Below, piece by piece: positions 1-7,065 of a DNA stretch of 15,422 bases (its first letter is position 1; the number at the start of each line of letters is the position of its first letter). The stretch covers positions 1 through 15,422 of the forward strand of contig CAJASG010000677.1 in NCBI GenBank assembly GCA_903944555.1. Reading direction: 5' to 3'. The position numbers and the translations under genes are program-made. The DNA is from an uncultured beta proteobacterium (lineage in GTDB: Bacteria > Pseudomonadota > Gammaproteobacteria > Burkholderiales > Burkholderiaceae_C). Below the pieces are notes generated by a model. It was not told the origin of the DNA and did no database searches. It was given only the letters and a program-made list of their open reading frames with translations.

Positions 1-2861
1 AGGACGCAGAGTTTCGATTCACCGGGTTTTTCGGTCACTCTACCGAGAAATTGCGGCGCCGGCAGAGTGACTTTATTGGGAAACGGCGTTGGGAGATGCC
101 CATCCATGGGGTGAGCGAAGAACAGATGGCACAACACATTGAAACGCATCACCGGCATGAGCCGTTCCACCGTTTCGAATACCAGATACCGGGCTCCGAC
201 GGCGCTACCCAGCACTTCTATATCAGCGGCATTCCAGTGTTCGATGTCGGGGGGGCATTTGTCGGATACCGTGGCATTGGCAGCAACATCACCGAGCTGC
301 GGATTGCCGAGCAGGCTATTCGGGACAGTGAGCAGCACCTGTCCCAAATCGTGGATGGCAGCTCCATTCCCACCTTTGTGATTGATACCGAACACCGGGT
401 GACCCACTGGAATCAGGCCTGCACCAATTTAACTGGACACAGTGCCCAGCAAATGGTGGGCCAGCCCAACTACTGGAGGGCGTTTTATCCTGAACGACGG
501 ACCACTCTGGCAGATTTGGTGATCTCCGGATTAATGGATGAGGGAACTCCAGAACAATACCAAAATTTCAAAAAATCGACTCTCATTGCTGGTGCATTTG
601 AAGCAGAACGGTTCTTCCCTCAAATGGGCAATCACGGCAGGTGGCTATTTTTCACTGCAGCACCGCTGCGCAACGCCAATGGTGAGGTAGTGGGTGCCAT
701 TGAAACCCTGCAAGACATTACGGAGAGACGCCGCGACCAACAAATGCTGCAAGAAGCGTACCTCAACATGGAGGATCGCGTCGCAAAACGAACTGCTGAA
801 CTATCGCAACAACTGCACTTTCAACATCAACTGATTGAGGCGATTCCCAGTCCGGTCTACTACAAAGACGCCCATTCGCGCTATTTGGGGTGCAACAGCG
901 CCTTTGCGACCTTTATTGGACTAAAGGCCAGTGAGATCATCGGGAGGATGCCCCATGACATCGCCCCTTCAACGCTGGCCGATAAATACATCGCCGCAGA
1001 CCGCGCTTTGCTAGCCCAACCCGGATCACAAATCTACGAAAGTCCGGTTCGCTTTGCCGATGGCGAATTGCGCGATGTTATGGTCCACAAAGCAACGTTT
1101 ACTTCGCCCGACGGCACGGTCGCGGGTATGGTGGGAGTCATGCTCGACATCAGTGAGCGCAAACGGATGGAGGACAACCTGCGCCAAGCTGCAACCGTTT
1201 TTGACAACAGTGCAGAGGGCGTGATCATCGCGAAGCCCGATGGATCCATCATTGCAGTGAATCGGGCTTTCACAGAAATTACCGGCTATGGGCAGGCAGA
1301 AGTCTTCGGCAAGAATCCGCGCATGCTCCAATCGGGACGCCATGACAAGGATTTCTACCGGGCGATGTGGGAGTGCATCGCACGCAATGGACGCTGGCAG
1401 GGGGAGGTGTGGAATCGACGCAAAAGCGGCGAAATATTCCCGGAGTGGAGTTCCATCACTGCGGTCTGCGATCAGCACGGCCGGTTGACCAATTACGTCG
1501 CCACGTTTTCTGATATTGCGAAGCAAAAGCAGAATGATGAACGCATTCAGCTTCTGGCTTTTTCAGACCCATTGACCAACCTTCCCAACCGTAGGTTATT
1601 GATAGACCGACTGCAACAAGCCTTGATTGTCAGCGCACGTACAAAGCGCCATGGGTCGCTTTTCTTTATCGATCTTGACAACTTCAAGGGGCTGAACGAC
1701 ACACGAGGCCACCACATAGGTGACTTGTTGCTAAAACAGGTGGCAGAGCGGATTGAGCGTTGCGTGCGCGAGGGCGATACGGTCGCCCGCCTTGGCGGTG
1801 ATGAGTTTGTGGTGATGCTGGAGGGCTTGGGAAACACCAAGGTCGAGGCAACCAGTCAGGCGGAGCTGGTTGGAATCAAAATTCTGGAAGCGCTGGATCA
1901 ACCCTACACCATTCAAGATCAACACCACCACAACACTGCCAGCATTGGCGTGACATTGTTTGGTGACCAGAAGAGTTCTTTGGACGATTTGCTAAAACAG
2001 GCCGACTTGGCCATGTACAGAGCCAAAGCCTCGGGACGCAACGCATTGCGCTTCTTTGACCCAGAAATGCAGTCCGTTGTGGCTGCCCGATTTGCCATGG
2101 ATGCCGATTTTCGCGAGGGTTTGCGGCAAAACCAGTTTTCTCTGCACTACCAAGCGCAGGTCGATCACCTGAATCGTGTTACCGGAGCGGAGGCGTTGCT
2201 GCGATGGACGCATCCCCAGCGTGGCAGCGTTTCGCCTGGCGAATTCATCCCCTTGGCTGAAGAAACCGGTCTGATCCTGCCGCTGGGCCTATGGGTGCTG
2301 GAGACAGCCTGCCAGCAGTTAGAGGTCTGGGCAGGGTCGTTGGAAACTGCACAGCTAACTCTGGCGGTCAATGTCAGTGCACACCAGTTTCGTCAACGTG
2401 ACTTTGTGGAGCAGGTTGTGTCTGTGCTAGAGCGAACCGCGTCGGATCCAGGCAAACTCAAACTGGAACTCACCGAGAGTTTGCTGCTGGACGATATTGA
2501 AGACGTAGTGGCCAAGATGAACGCACTAAAAGCGAGGGGGGTCTGCTTCTCATTGGATGATTTTGGCACCGGATATTCATCCCTGTCCTACCTGAAACGC
2601 CTGCCGCTGGATCAGCTAAAAATTGACCAATCCTTCGTGCGCGACGTTATGGTTGATCCCAATGACGCCGCGATTGCACGCACCATTGTTGGGCTAGCCC
2701 ATAGCTTGGGCTTGGGGGTCATCGCTGAGGGTGTTGAGACCGAGGAGCAACTCCTGTTTTTGGCCAGCCATGGCTGCCACGCCTACCAAGGCTACCTGTT
2801 CAGTCGGCCACTGCCGATTGATGCGTTCACCGAATTGGTGAGCAGACTGAACAGCGCTTGA
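1..2861 (+). CDS. Multi-PAS GGDEF-EAL cyclic di-GMP signalling protein, 5' partial
   Basis: The reading frame is open from base 3 to the TGA at 2859-2861. The residues before the TTG at 51 (DAEFRFTGFFG...) already look like a PAS domain, so the true start lies outside the window and 51 is not the start. Visible order: end of a PAS (to about nt 310), a PAS (about 310-740), a coiled-coil linker, a PAS (about 830-1170), a PAS (about 1190-1520), a diguanylate cyclase domain (about 1535-2040) and a phosphodiesterase domain (about 2090-2840). GGDEF is intact at 1794-1808. Five residues upstream is an RxxD inhibitory site (REGD, 1767-1778). The EAL motif is at 2190-2198, and NVSAHQF, ELTES, DDFGTGYSS, LKIDQ and AEGVET are all present. 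By family knowledge both cyclic di-GMP synthesis and hydrolysis are possible; which dominates cannot be read here. No membrane segment is visible in this part. Confidence 0.97.
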   Translation, partial: DAEFRFTGFFGHSTEKLRRRQSDFIGKRRWEMPIHGVSEEQMAQHIETHHRHEPFHRFEYQIPGSDGATQHFYISGIPVFDVGGAFVGYRGIGSNITELRIAEQAIRDSEQHLSQIVDGSSIPTFVIDTEHRVTHWNQACTNLTGHSAQQMVGQPNYWRAFYPERRTTLADLVISGLMDEGTPEQYQNFKKSTLIAGAFEAERFFPQMGNHGRWLFFTAAPLRNANGEVVGAIETLQDITERRRDQQMLQEAYLNMEDRVAKRTAELSQQLHFQHQLIEAIPSPVYYKDAHSRYLGCNSAFATFIGLKASEIIGRMPHDIAPSTLADKYIAADRALLAQPGSQIYESPVRFADGELRDVMVHKATFTSPDGTVAGMVGVMLDISERKRMEDNLRQAATVFDNSAEGVIIAKPDGSIIAVNRAFTEITGYGQAEVFGKNPRMLQSGRHDKDFYRAMWECIARNGRWQGEVWNRRKSGEIFPEWSSITAVCDQHGRLTNYVATFSDIAKQKQNDERIQLLAFSDPLTNLPNRRLLIDRLQQALIVSARTKRHGSLFFIDLDNFKGLNDTRGHHIGDLLLKQVAERIERCVREGDTVARLGGDEFVVMLEGLGNTKVEATSQAELVGIKILEALDQPYTIQDQHHHNTASIGVTLFGDQKSSLDDLLKQADLAMYRAKASGRNALRFFDPEMQSVVAARFAMDADFREGLRQNQFSLHYQAQVDHLNRVTGAEALLRWTHPQRGSVSPGEFIPLAEETGLILPLGLWVLETACQQLEVWAGSLETAQLTLAVNVSAHQFRQRDFVEQVVSVLERTASDPGKLKLELTESLLLDDIEDVVAKMNALKARGVCFSLDDFGTGYSSLSYLKRLPLDQLKIDQSFVRDVMVDPNDAAIARTIVGLAHSLGLGVIAEGVETEEQLLFLASHGCHAYQGYLFSRPLPIDAFTELVSRLNSA

Positions 2862-2868
2862 AGTCGAA

Positions 2869-4260
2869 TCAAATCAACTTCGAAAACTTCGAAGTTGATG
2901 GCTGCCCCAGGTATTTATCAAACACCATGCCAACCGCCCGCACAAACATGCGGCCCTTGGCGGTGACCTGAATGCGCTCTGCATCCACCTTGATCAGTTC
3001 TGCTTCTTCGTACTGCTGCAACTGGGTGAGCTCGGATGCAAAGTAAGTGCAAAAATCAATGCCGTGGGCACTGTTGATGGCCGCAAATTCGACTGGACCA
3101 CTGCACATCAACTCCATGATGACCTGGCGCCGCAATACGTCATCGGCACTCAGTGAAAACCCTTTTTCGATGGGCAGGCGATCAGCATCCAAATGCTCGT
3201 AGTAGGCATTGACGGTGCGAACCGACTGGCTGTAGGAATGACCCACTTTGCCAATGGCCGAGACGCCAAAACCAATCAAGTCGCAGTCCGCACGCGTGGT
3301 GTAGCCCTGAAAATTGCGGTGCAGGCTCTTGTCCAGTCGCGCCTTGTTCAACTCATCATCAGGCTTGGAAAAATGGTCTAGGCCAATATAAATGTAGCCA
3401 GCGTCCAGCAAGCGGCGCACCGACATCAAAAAGATTTGCAGGCGCTCTTCGGCAGACGGCAGATCGGATTCAATGATCTGGCGTTGCGCCTTGAAGCGGT
3501 TGGGCAGATGGGCGTAGTTGTACAAGGCAATGCGCTCTGGCGACAACTCAATCACCCTGTCCAGCGTCTTATTGAAGCTCTCCAGGGATTGCTTGGGGAG
3601 GCCATAAATCAGGTCGGCGTTGATCGACTCAAAACCCGCTTTACGGCTGGCCGTGACCGCCTTTTCAACCATCTCAAACGGTTGAATCCGGTTCACGGCT
3701 TGTTGCACCGCTGCATCGAAATCCTGTACGCCAAAACTGGTTCGATTGAAGCCTAACTCGGCCAGCATCGCCATCGTGTCGTCGCTCACCGTGCGGGGGT
3801 CGATCTCAATCCCTAGTTCCGCGTCAGGCAGCAGCTCAAAATGGCTGCGAATCATGGTCATCAACTCCCGCAGTTCCGCAGGACTCAAAAACGTGGGCGT
3901 GCCGCCACCGAAATGCAGCTGCGCGGTGCGCCGGTCAGGACCAATGCGCGCAGCGACCAGTGCCATTTCCTTGGCAAGATAGCGCAGGTACTCGGTCGTA
4001 CGACCATGGTCTTTGGTGATGATCTTGTTGCAAGCGCAAAAGTAGCACAGCGACTCACAAAACGGAACATGGATGTAAATCGACAGCGGTGGATTAGCGC
4101 GGGAATCTGCGGCGCGCTGCTCCAAGTAGGAATGGTAAGTCGCCTCACTGAACTCCACGTTAAAACGGTCGGCCGTTGGGTAAGAGGTGTAACGGGGACC
4201 CAGTTTGTCAAAACGGCGTATCAGCTCTTCTGAAAACTCGATGTCTGGCAAAGTATTCAC
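2869..4260 (-). CDS. hemN: Oxygen-independent coproporphyrinogen III dehydrogenase (radical SAM)
   Basis: The enzyme oxidatively decarboxylates coproporphyrinogen III to protoporphyrinogen IX in the cytoplasm without oxygen, using S-adenosylmethionine and a [4Fe-4S] cluster. The cluster motif is C68-ESL-C72-YF-C75-A-C77, close to the C62/C66/C69/C71 set of E. coli HemN. It is followed by the radical-SAM GGGTPTF segment, and the N-terminal RYTSYPTADRF is typical of HemN. I place the start at the GTG at 4260, preceded by AGG with 7-nt spacing; this gives 463 aa, near the usual 455-460. The frame stays open upstream to 4455, but those 65 residues do not resemble the family and overlap the next gene. 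It converges with the left cyclic di-GMP gene with 7 bp between stops. A candidate promoter with a palindrome lies immediately upstream. Confidence 0.97.
   Translation of the reverse strand: MNTLPDIEFSEELIRRFDKLGPRYTSYPTADRFNVEFSEATYHSYLEQRAADSRANPPLSIYIHVPFCESLCYFCACNKIITKDHGRTTEYLRYLAKEMALVAARIGPDRRTAQLHFGGGTPTFLSPAELRELMTMIRSHFELLPDAELGIEIDPRTVSDDTMAMLAELGFNRTSFGVQDFDAAVQQAVNRIQPFEMVEKAVTASRKAGFESINADLIYGLPKQSLESFNKTLDRVIELSPERIALYNYAHLPNRFKAQRQIIESDLPSAEERLQIFLMSVRRLLDAGYIYIGLDHFSKPDDELNKARLDKSLHRNFQGYTTRADCDLIGFGVSAIGKVGHSYSQSVRTVNAYYEHLDADRLPIEKGFSLSADDVLRRQVIMELMCSGPVEFAAINSAHGIDFCTYFASELTQLQQYEEAELIKVDAERIQVTAKGRMFVRAVGMVFDKYLGQPSTSKFSKLI
2873..2899. terminator. Perfect 12-bp hairpin between convergent genes
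   Basis: The arms ATCAACTTCGAA (2873-2884) and TTCGAAGTTGAT (2888-2899) are perfectly complementary around an AAC loop. The hairpin lies just past the stop of the left-hand cyclic di-GMP gene (2861) and encodes the last residues of HemN, whose stop is at 2869-2871. Position and symmetry suggest a shared transcription end for both genes. There is no clear T-run on either side, so classical intrinsic termination is uncertain. It could instead protect mRNA 3' ends. Confidence 0.55.
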
Positions 4261-4284
4261 GGGGGTACCTATTGATGGCAATTT

Positions 4285-4313
4285 ATGAAAGCCACGTAGT
4301 CTACGTCTTTCAA
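4285..4313 (-). promoter_or_regulatory. Candidate hemN promoter
   Basis: On the minus strand TTGAAA (4313-4308, 5/6 to the -35 consensus) is followed after 17 nt by TTTCAT (4290-4285, 4/6 to the -10 consensus). Transcription would then start around 4278, giving a leader of roughly 18 nt that contains the AGG ribosome site of hemN. The palindrome at 4294-4306 fills the spacer. This comes from consensus matching by eye only. Confidence 0.4.
4294..4306. promoter_or_regulatory. Palindrome ACGTAGTCTACGT, candidate operator
   Basis: ACGTAG and CTACGT form a perfect 6-1-6 palindrome. Outer arms GAAAG (4287-4291) and CTTTC (4307-4311) extend it with a 2-nt bulge. It sits between the proposed -35 and -10 elements of hemN, where a repressor or a spacer-binding regulator would act. 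The one-base centre favours a protein-binding site over an RNA hairpin. The regulator is not identified. Confidence 0.4.
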
Positions 4314-4332
4314 ATCCCCTTGACTTGCTTGC

Positions 4333-4357
4333 CCCCCTTATGAAAAGGGGGTTTTTT
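4333..4357 (+). terminator. Intrinsic terminator on the plus strand
   Basis: The stem CCCCCTT (4333-4339) / AAGGGGG (4345-4351) with loop ATGAA is followed directly by TTTTTT (4352-4357), the textbook form of a rho-independent terminator reading rightward. No plus-strand gene ends nearby, so it would stop antisense transcription leaving the hemN region. In the minus direction there is no T-run. A second hairpin, GCGCAT/ATGCGC (4358-4372), follows at once. Another CCCCTT at 4316-4321 could compete for the same AAGGGG arm. Confidence 0.7.
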
Positions 4358-4376
4358 GCGCATTCGATGCGCTGAA

Positions 4377-4664
4377 TCAATGGTCCCGGTACCAGTCCAG
4401 CCGAACATAATCCGCAATGGAGGCGGGGCGATGCCGCCCTTTGGCTGGCGCGCACCCTTCGCTGACTTGCGCCTCAAGCCCCGCTTGGCTTTGTGCCACC
4501 ACTGCCGACACCCATAATCTCCAATCCGCGTCTTCATGGCCCTCAACGACTTCTGGCACTGGAATTGGCTCGCATAGGCCAACCACCACCTCATCTCGTA
4601 GCGAAGTAGGACATGGCAGTTGCCGAGTGACCAATGTTGCGGACCGATTGAAGAACTTCAGCAT
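4377..4664 (-). CDS. Small hypothetical protein, 95 aa
   Basis: The ATG at 4664 is preceded by GGAAAGG with about 6 nt spacing, a good ribosome site that selects this start over the upstream GTG at 4712. The protein begins MLKFFNRSATL and is soluble-looking, with an acidic, tryptophan-containing centre (PEVVEGHEDADWRLWVSAV) and a C-terminal segment ending DYVRLDWYRDH. There is no signal peptide or membrane segment. It lies 116 bp upstream of hemN on the same strand, but the hairpins and a candidate hemN promoter in between argue for separate transcription. I do not recognise a characterised family. Ribosome site and codon use make a real gene more likely than a shadow frame. Confidence 0.75.
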   Translation of the reverse strand: MLKFFNRSATLVTRQLPCPTSLRDEVVVGLCEPIPVPEVVEGHEDADWRLWVSAVVAQSQAGLEAQVSEGCAPAKGRHRPASIADYVRLDWYRDH

Positions 4665-4734
4665 ATTTAACCTTTCCACTTCCACAGTGATGCAAACGGC
4701 AGACCCAACCACACAGCGGGACCGGGCGTAGGCT

Positions 4735-4767
4735 CAAATTTTGCTGATTAAGGATTCCAGCAATTTG
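4735..4767. repeat. Imperfect inverted repeat in a divergent intergenic region
   Basis: CAAATTTTGCTG (4735-4746) and CAGCAATTTG (4758-4767) are inverted copies differing by two extra T residues, separated by 11 nt. The site lies between the 95-aa gene (leftward) and the secreted Cys-rich protein gene (rightward) and overlaps a TTGACA at 4765-4770. It could be an operator serving one or both genes. No regulator is identified. Confidence 0.35.
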
Positions 4768-4876
4768 ACAACTATCAAGACCACCGCTGGACCCTATTGG
4801 TTGCCGCCAACCGCAGGCCCTACTCCAATGACTGACATATAGTGGGCACACTTCTAATTCCATCTTGGAGAGCCAC

Positions 4877-5356
4877 TTGTTCAAGTCCTGCCAATTCGCG
4901 TTGTGTTTACTAGTGGCGTCAGCGGTCACCCCAGCTGGTGCCACCACGCTGTCCTGCCCAGACCTAAAAACTGCTGTGCAGGTCGGCGCCTGCCCTACTG
5001 AAGAACAATTGAAATACACGTTTGTGGGGTTCTGCAGCGACGACGCCAAGGCCTATCGGGGCGAGACCGACGTTTGCACCGATTTCCAGCAATATAGACA
5101 GTTGAAAAACATCATGCTGTGGGAGTCCGCAGGCGGCGTTTTTGATGCCTACGTATCCTGCGACCTTCCCAAGGGCGTGATCCAAGGCTCCCAAGTCTCT
5201 GGCGTCAGGATTGGCAAACCAGGCCGGGTGACGCAACTGGTTTGCAGTTACCCCAATGGAATCAACTTCATCCACCGAACCCGCGCACAGTGCCAACTCG
5301 ATGGCAGCCCGGAGTGCTCCGCCAACCCAGCGACCTGCAAAGCCAGCTGCGATTGA
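4877..5356 (+). CDS. Secreted cysteine-rich protein of unknown function, 159 aa
   Basis: The TTG at 4877 is chosen as the start because GGAGA (4867-4871) lies about 5 nt upstream. The TTG at 4865 overlaps that site and has none of its own. The N-terminus MFKSCQFALCLLVASAVTPAGA is a typical Sec signal peptide with an A-G-A cleavage site. The predicted mature part (about 137 aa) starts TTLSCPDLK and contains ten cysteines, an even number that fits disulfides in the periplasm or outside. A central segment FDAYVSCDLP...VSGVRIGKPGRVTQLVCSYPNG looks beta-rich. No membrane anchor, lipobox or catalytic motif is seen, and I cannot name a family. Its stop is 4 bp from the stop of the convergent transporter operon, with no terminator between. 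Confidence 0.85.
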   Translation: MFKSCQFALCLLVASAVTPAGATTLSCPDLKTAVQVGACPTEEQLKYTFVGFCSDDAKAYRGETDVCTDFQQYRQLKNIMLWESAGGVFDAYVSCDLPKGVIQGSQVSGVRIGKPGRVTQLVCSYPNGINFIHRTRAQCQLDGSPECSANPATCKASCD

Positions 5357-5360
5357 GGTT

Positions 5361-6128
5361 CTAAGCGTGCCATGCCGCCCGTTTGGCAAGCCGCTCAAAT
5401 GCCATATCGGTTACCACGGCGAGCAGCCCCACCAGCACCGCACCTTGCAGTATGTAAGCGGTATTGAACCCGCTTAAACCCACAATAATGGGTGAGCCCA
5501 GCGTCTTGGCGCCCACCGTGGAGGCGATCGCGGCGGTGCCAATATTGATGATGACAGACGAACGAACGCCAGCCAGCCACACGGGCAACGCTAGCGGAAC
5601 CTCCAGCTGAATCAGCCGCATCCACGGTGACATGCCCATACCGGCGGCCACCTGCCGCATTGCGGGCGGCACCGCCTGCAGCCCCGTAACGGTGCTTTGC
5701 AGTACCGGCAATACCCCATACAAAGCCAAAGCCAGCAAGGCGGGCAACTCGCCAAACCCCACCAGCGGAACCGCCACCGCCAACACCGCCACGGGCGGGA
5801 ACGTCTGCCCCATGGCGGCCAGCGTATCAACCATGGGTTTGAACTGTTGACCGGCCGTGCGGGTCACCCCAATGCCCGCCAAGCTCCCCAGGCCAATCGC
5901 AAACACGCTGGACAAGCCCACCAGTTTGCAGTGCTGCCACAGCAACTCGGCAAAGGGCTCCTGCAGGTAAACCGGGCGCGCCAACAGCGGAAACAGCTTC
6001 GCGAAGAGGGGCTCAGAAACGGGCAAACCCCAGACCAGAGCCATGAGGAGCGCCACCGCCCAAAATAGACGATCGCTCACCAAAACGTGAAGCATGCCCC
6101 AGTGCCAACGCAAGCGTCGCTCAGGCAT
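5361..6128 (-). CDS. yehW: Osmoprotectant-type ABC transporter permease (YehW-like)
   Basis: Integral membrane permease of the ProW/OpuCB family, 255 aa (E. coli YehW is about 243). After a short basic N-terminus ([11 protein letters not shown]) come hydrophobic segments and, at about residues 158-182, the EAA loop ([12 protein letters not shown]...EVPLALP) that docks on the ATPase. The C-terminal part, [23 protein letters not shown], is typical. The ATG at 6128 overlaps the ATPase stop (6121-6123) by 8 bp, indicating translational coupling. No Shine-Dalgarno is obvious. A later ATG at 6095 is possible, but the coupled start fits better. This is the last gene of the operon. The symbol rests on family and gene order, not on proven function. 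Confidence 0.9.
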   Translation of the reverse strand: MPERRLRWHWGMLHVLVSDRLFWAVALLMALVWGLPVSEPLFAKLFPLLARPVYLQEPFAELLWQHCKLVGLSSVFAIGLGSLAGIGVTRTAGQQFKPMVDTLAAMGQTFPPVAVLAVAVPLVGFGELPALLALALYGVLPVLQSTVTGLQAVPPAMRQVAAGMGMSPWMRLIQLEVPLALPVWLAGVRSSVIINIGTAAIASTVGAKTLGSPIIVGLSGFNTAYILQGAVLVGLLAVVTDMAFERLAKRAAWHA

Positions 6129-7065
6129 GCACAGCGCCCAACGCGGTAAATACATCCGATGCATGCAGCACGCCCAGATGCACTCCGGCTGCGTCCAGCA
6201 CATTGACACTGGCAACCTGGTGCAAAGCCATCGCAGAGATGGCCTCTCGCACCGATGCACTTGACGGCAAGCTTGCGCCCAGTGTTGCCGCTTGCGAACG
6301 CACCAAATCTGACGCACGGCGTAACGACAGCAGTTTGATACCCATATCGCTGCGCCCCAAAAAGTCCGCCACAAAGCTGTTGGCAGGTCGGGTCAAGAGC
6401 TCCAGCGGCGTAGCCACCTGCAGCACGGTTCCGCGGTCGATCACCACAATGCGGGTGGCCAGTTGCAGCGCCTCATCGATGTCATGGGTCACCATCACAA
6501 TCGTCTTGCCCGATAGCTGGTGAATGCGTTTGAGCTCGCTTTGCAGGGCGGCCCGGGTCACAGGGTCCAGTGCGCCGAACGGCTCATCCAACCAAATGAC
6601 ATCGGGGTCACCCGCCAGCGCCCGGGCCACGCCGACGCGCTGCTGCTGCCCCCCCGAGAGTTGGTGCGGATAGCGTGTTCGGTATTGCTCTAGGTCCAGA
6701 TCAAACAGCCGCAAGAGCTCATCCACCCGCCCGGAAATTTTGGGTTGACTCCAACCCAACATATGGGGAACAGTAGCAATATTGCGCGCCACCGACCAAT
6801 GGGGGAACAGGCCTACCGACTGGATGGCATAGCCCATGCGCAAGCGCAGGGCGCGGGGCTCGAAATCGTAAATTTCCCGGCCGTCAAAAAGAATACGCCC
6901 GCAATCATGGGGCTCCAACCGGTTGATCATCTTCAGCACCGTGGACTTGCCCGAACCCGAGGCACCAATCAGCACCACAAACTCACCCCGTGCAACATGC
7001 AGATTCAGGCCATCAATCACCCGATGTCCGTCGTAGGACTTGCCAATGTTTTCAAACCGGATCAA
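6121..7065 (-). CDS. yehX: Osmoprotectant-type ABC transporter ATPase with CBS domain (YehX-like)
   Basis: Cytoplasmic ATPase that powers the transporter, 314 aa. Walker A is GASGSGKST (residues 34-42), the Q-loop lies near AIQSVGLFP, the signature is LSGGQQQR (136-143), Walker B is VIWLDEP (156-162), and the switch histidine is in MVTHDIDEA. The last third (from about [10 protein letters not shown]) contains a CBS-like stretch ending [14 protein letters not shown], as in OpuCA/ProV/YehX, where such domains sense ionic or osmotic state. I choose the TTG at 7065: it gives [13 protein letters not shown], the normal family start, and AAGGGGGG lies just upstream. It overlaps the preceding permease by 14 bp. 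Extension to 7119 adds residues unlike the family. Confidence 0.94.
   Translation of the reverse strand: MIRFENIGKSYDGHRVIDGLNLHVARGEFVVLIGASGSGKSTVLKMINRLEPHDCGRILFDGREIYDFEPRALRLRMGYAIQSVGLFPHWSVARNIATVPHMLGWSQPKISGRVDELLRLFDLDLEQYRTRYPHQLSGGQQQRVGVARALAGDPDVIWLDEPFGALDPVTRAALQSELKRIHQLSGKTIVMVTHDIDEALQLATRIVVIDRGTVLQVATPLELLTRPANSFVADFLGRSDMGIKLLSLRRASDLVRSQAATLGASLPSSASVREAISAMALHQVASVNVLDAAGVHLGVLHASDVFTALGAVHA

Noticed and set aside
1026..1526. 166-aa minus-strand frame inside the left cyclic di-GMP gene
   Set aside because: It is the complement of a well-conserved PAS region; a shadow.
4272..4285. FNR-like site, minus-strand TAAAT-TGCC-ATCAA, 8/10 to TTGAT-N4-ATCAA, near hemN
   Set aside because: It lies only 11 bp before the GTG start, too close for an activator at -41.5, and the left half-site is poor.
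4261..4455. Upstream extension of the hemN frame (65 extra residues)
   Set aside because: The residues do not resemble HemN, the extension overlaps the 95-aa gene and crosses the terminator and promoter region; the GTG at 4260 gives the family length.
4310..4594. 94-aa minus-strand frame overlapping the 95-aa gene
   Set aside because: Basic, tryptophan-rich composition, covers the terminator hairpin, and competes with a better frame that has a strong ribosome site.
4799..4812. GGTTG/CAACC small hairpin
   Set aside because: A five-base stem without a T-run or other context; likely chance.
4591..5049. 152-aa minus-strand frame opposite the secreted-protein gene
   Set aside because: It has no ribosome site, and the opposite frame has a signal peptide and a regular cysteine pattern.
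6129..6374. N-terminal extension of the last transporter permease
   Set aside because: It is rich in Arg, Trp and Cys, lies wholly over the ATPase gene, and is an out-of-frame shadow.
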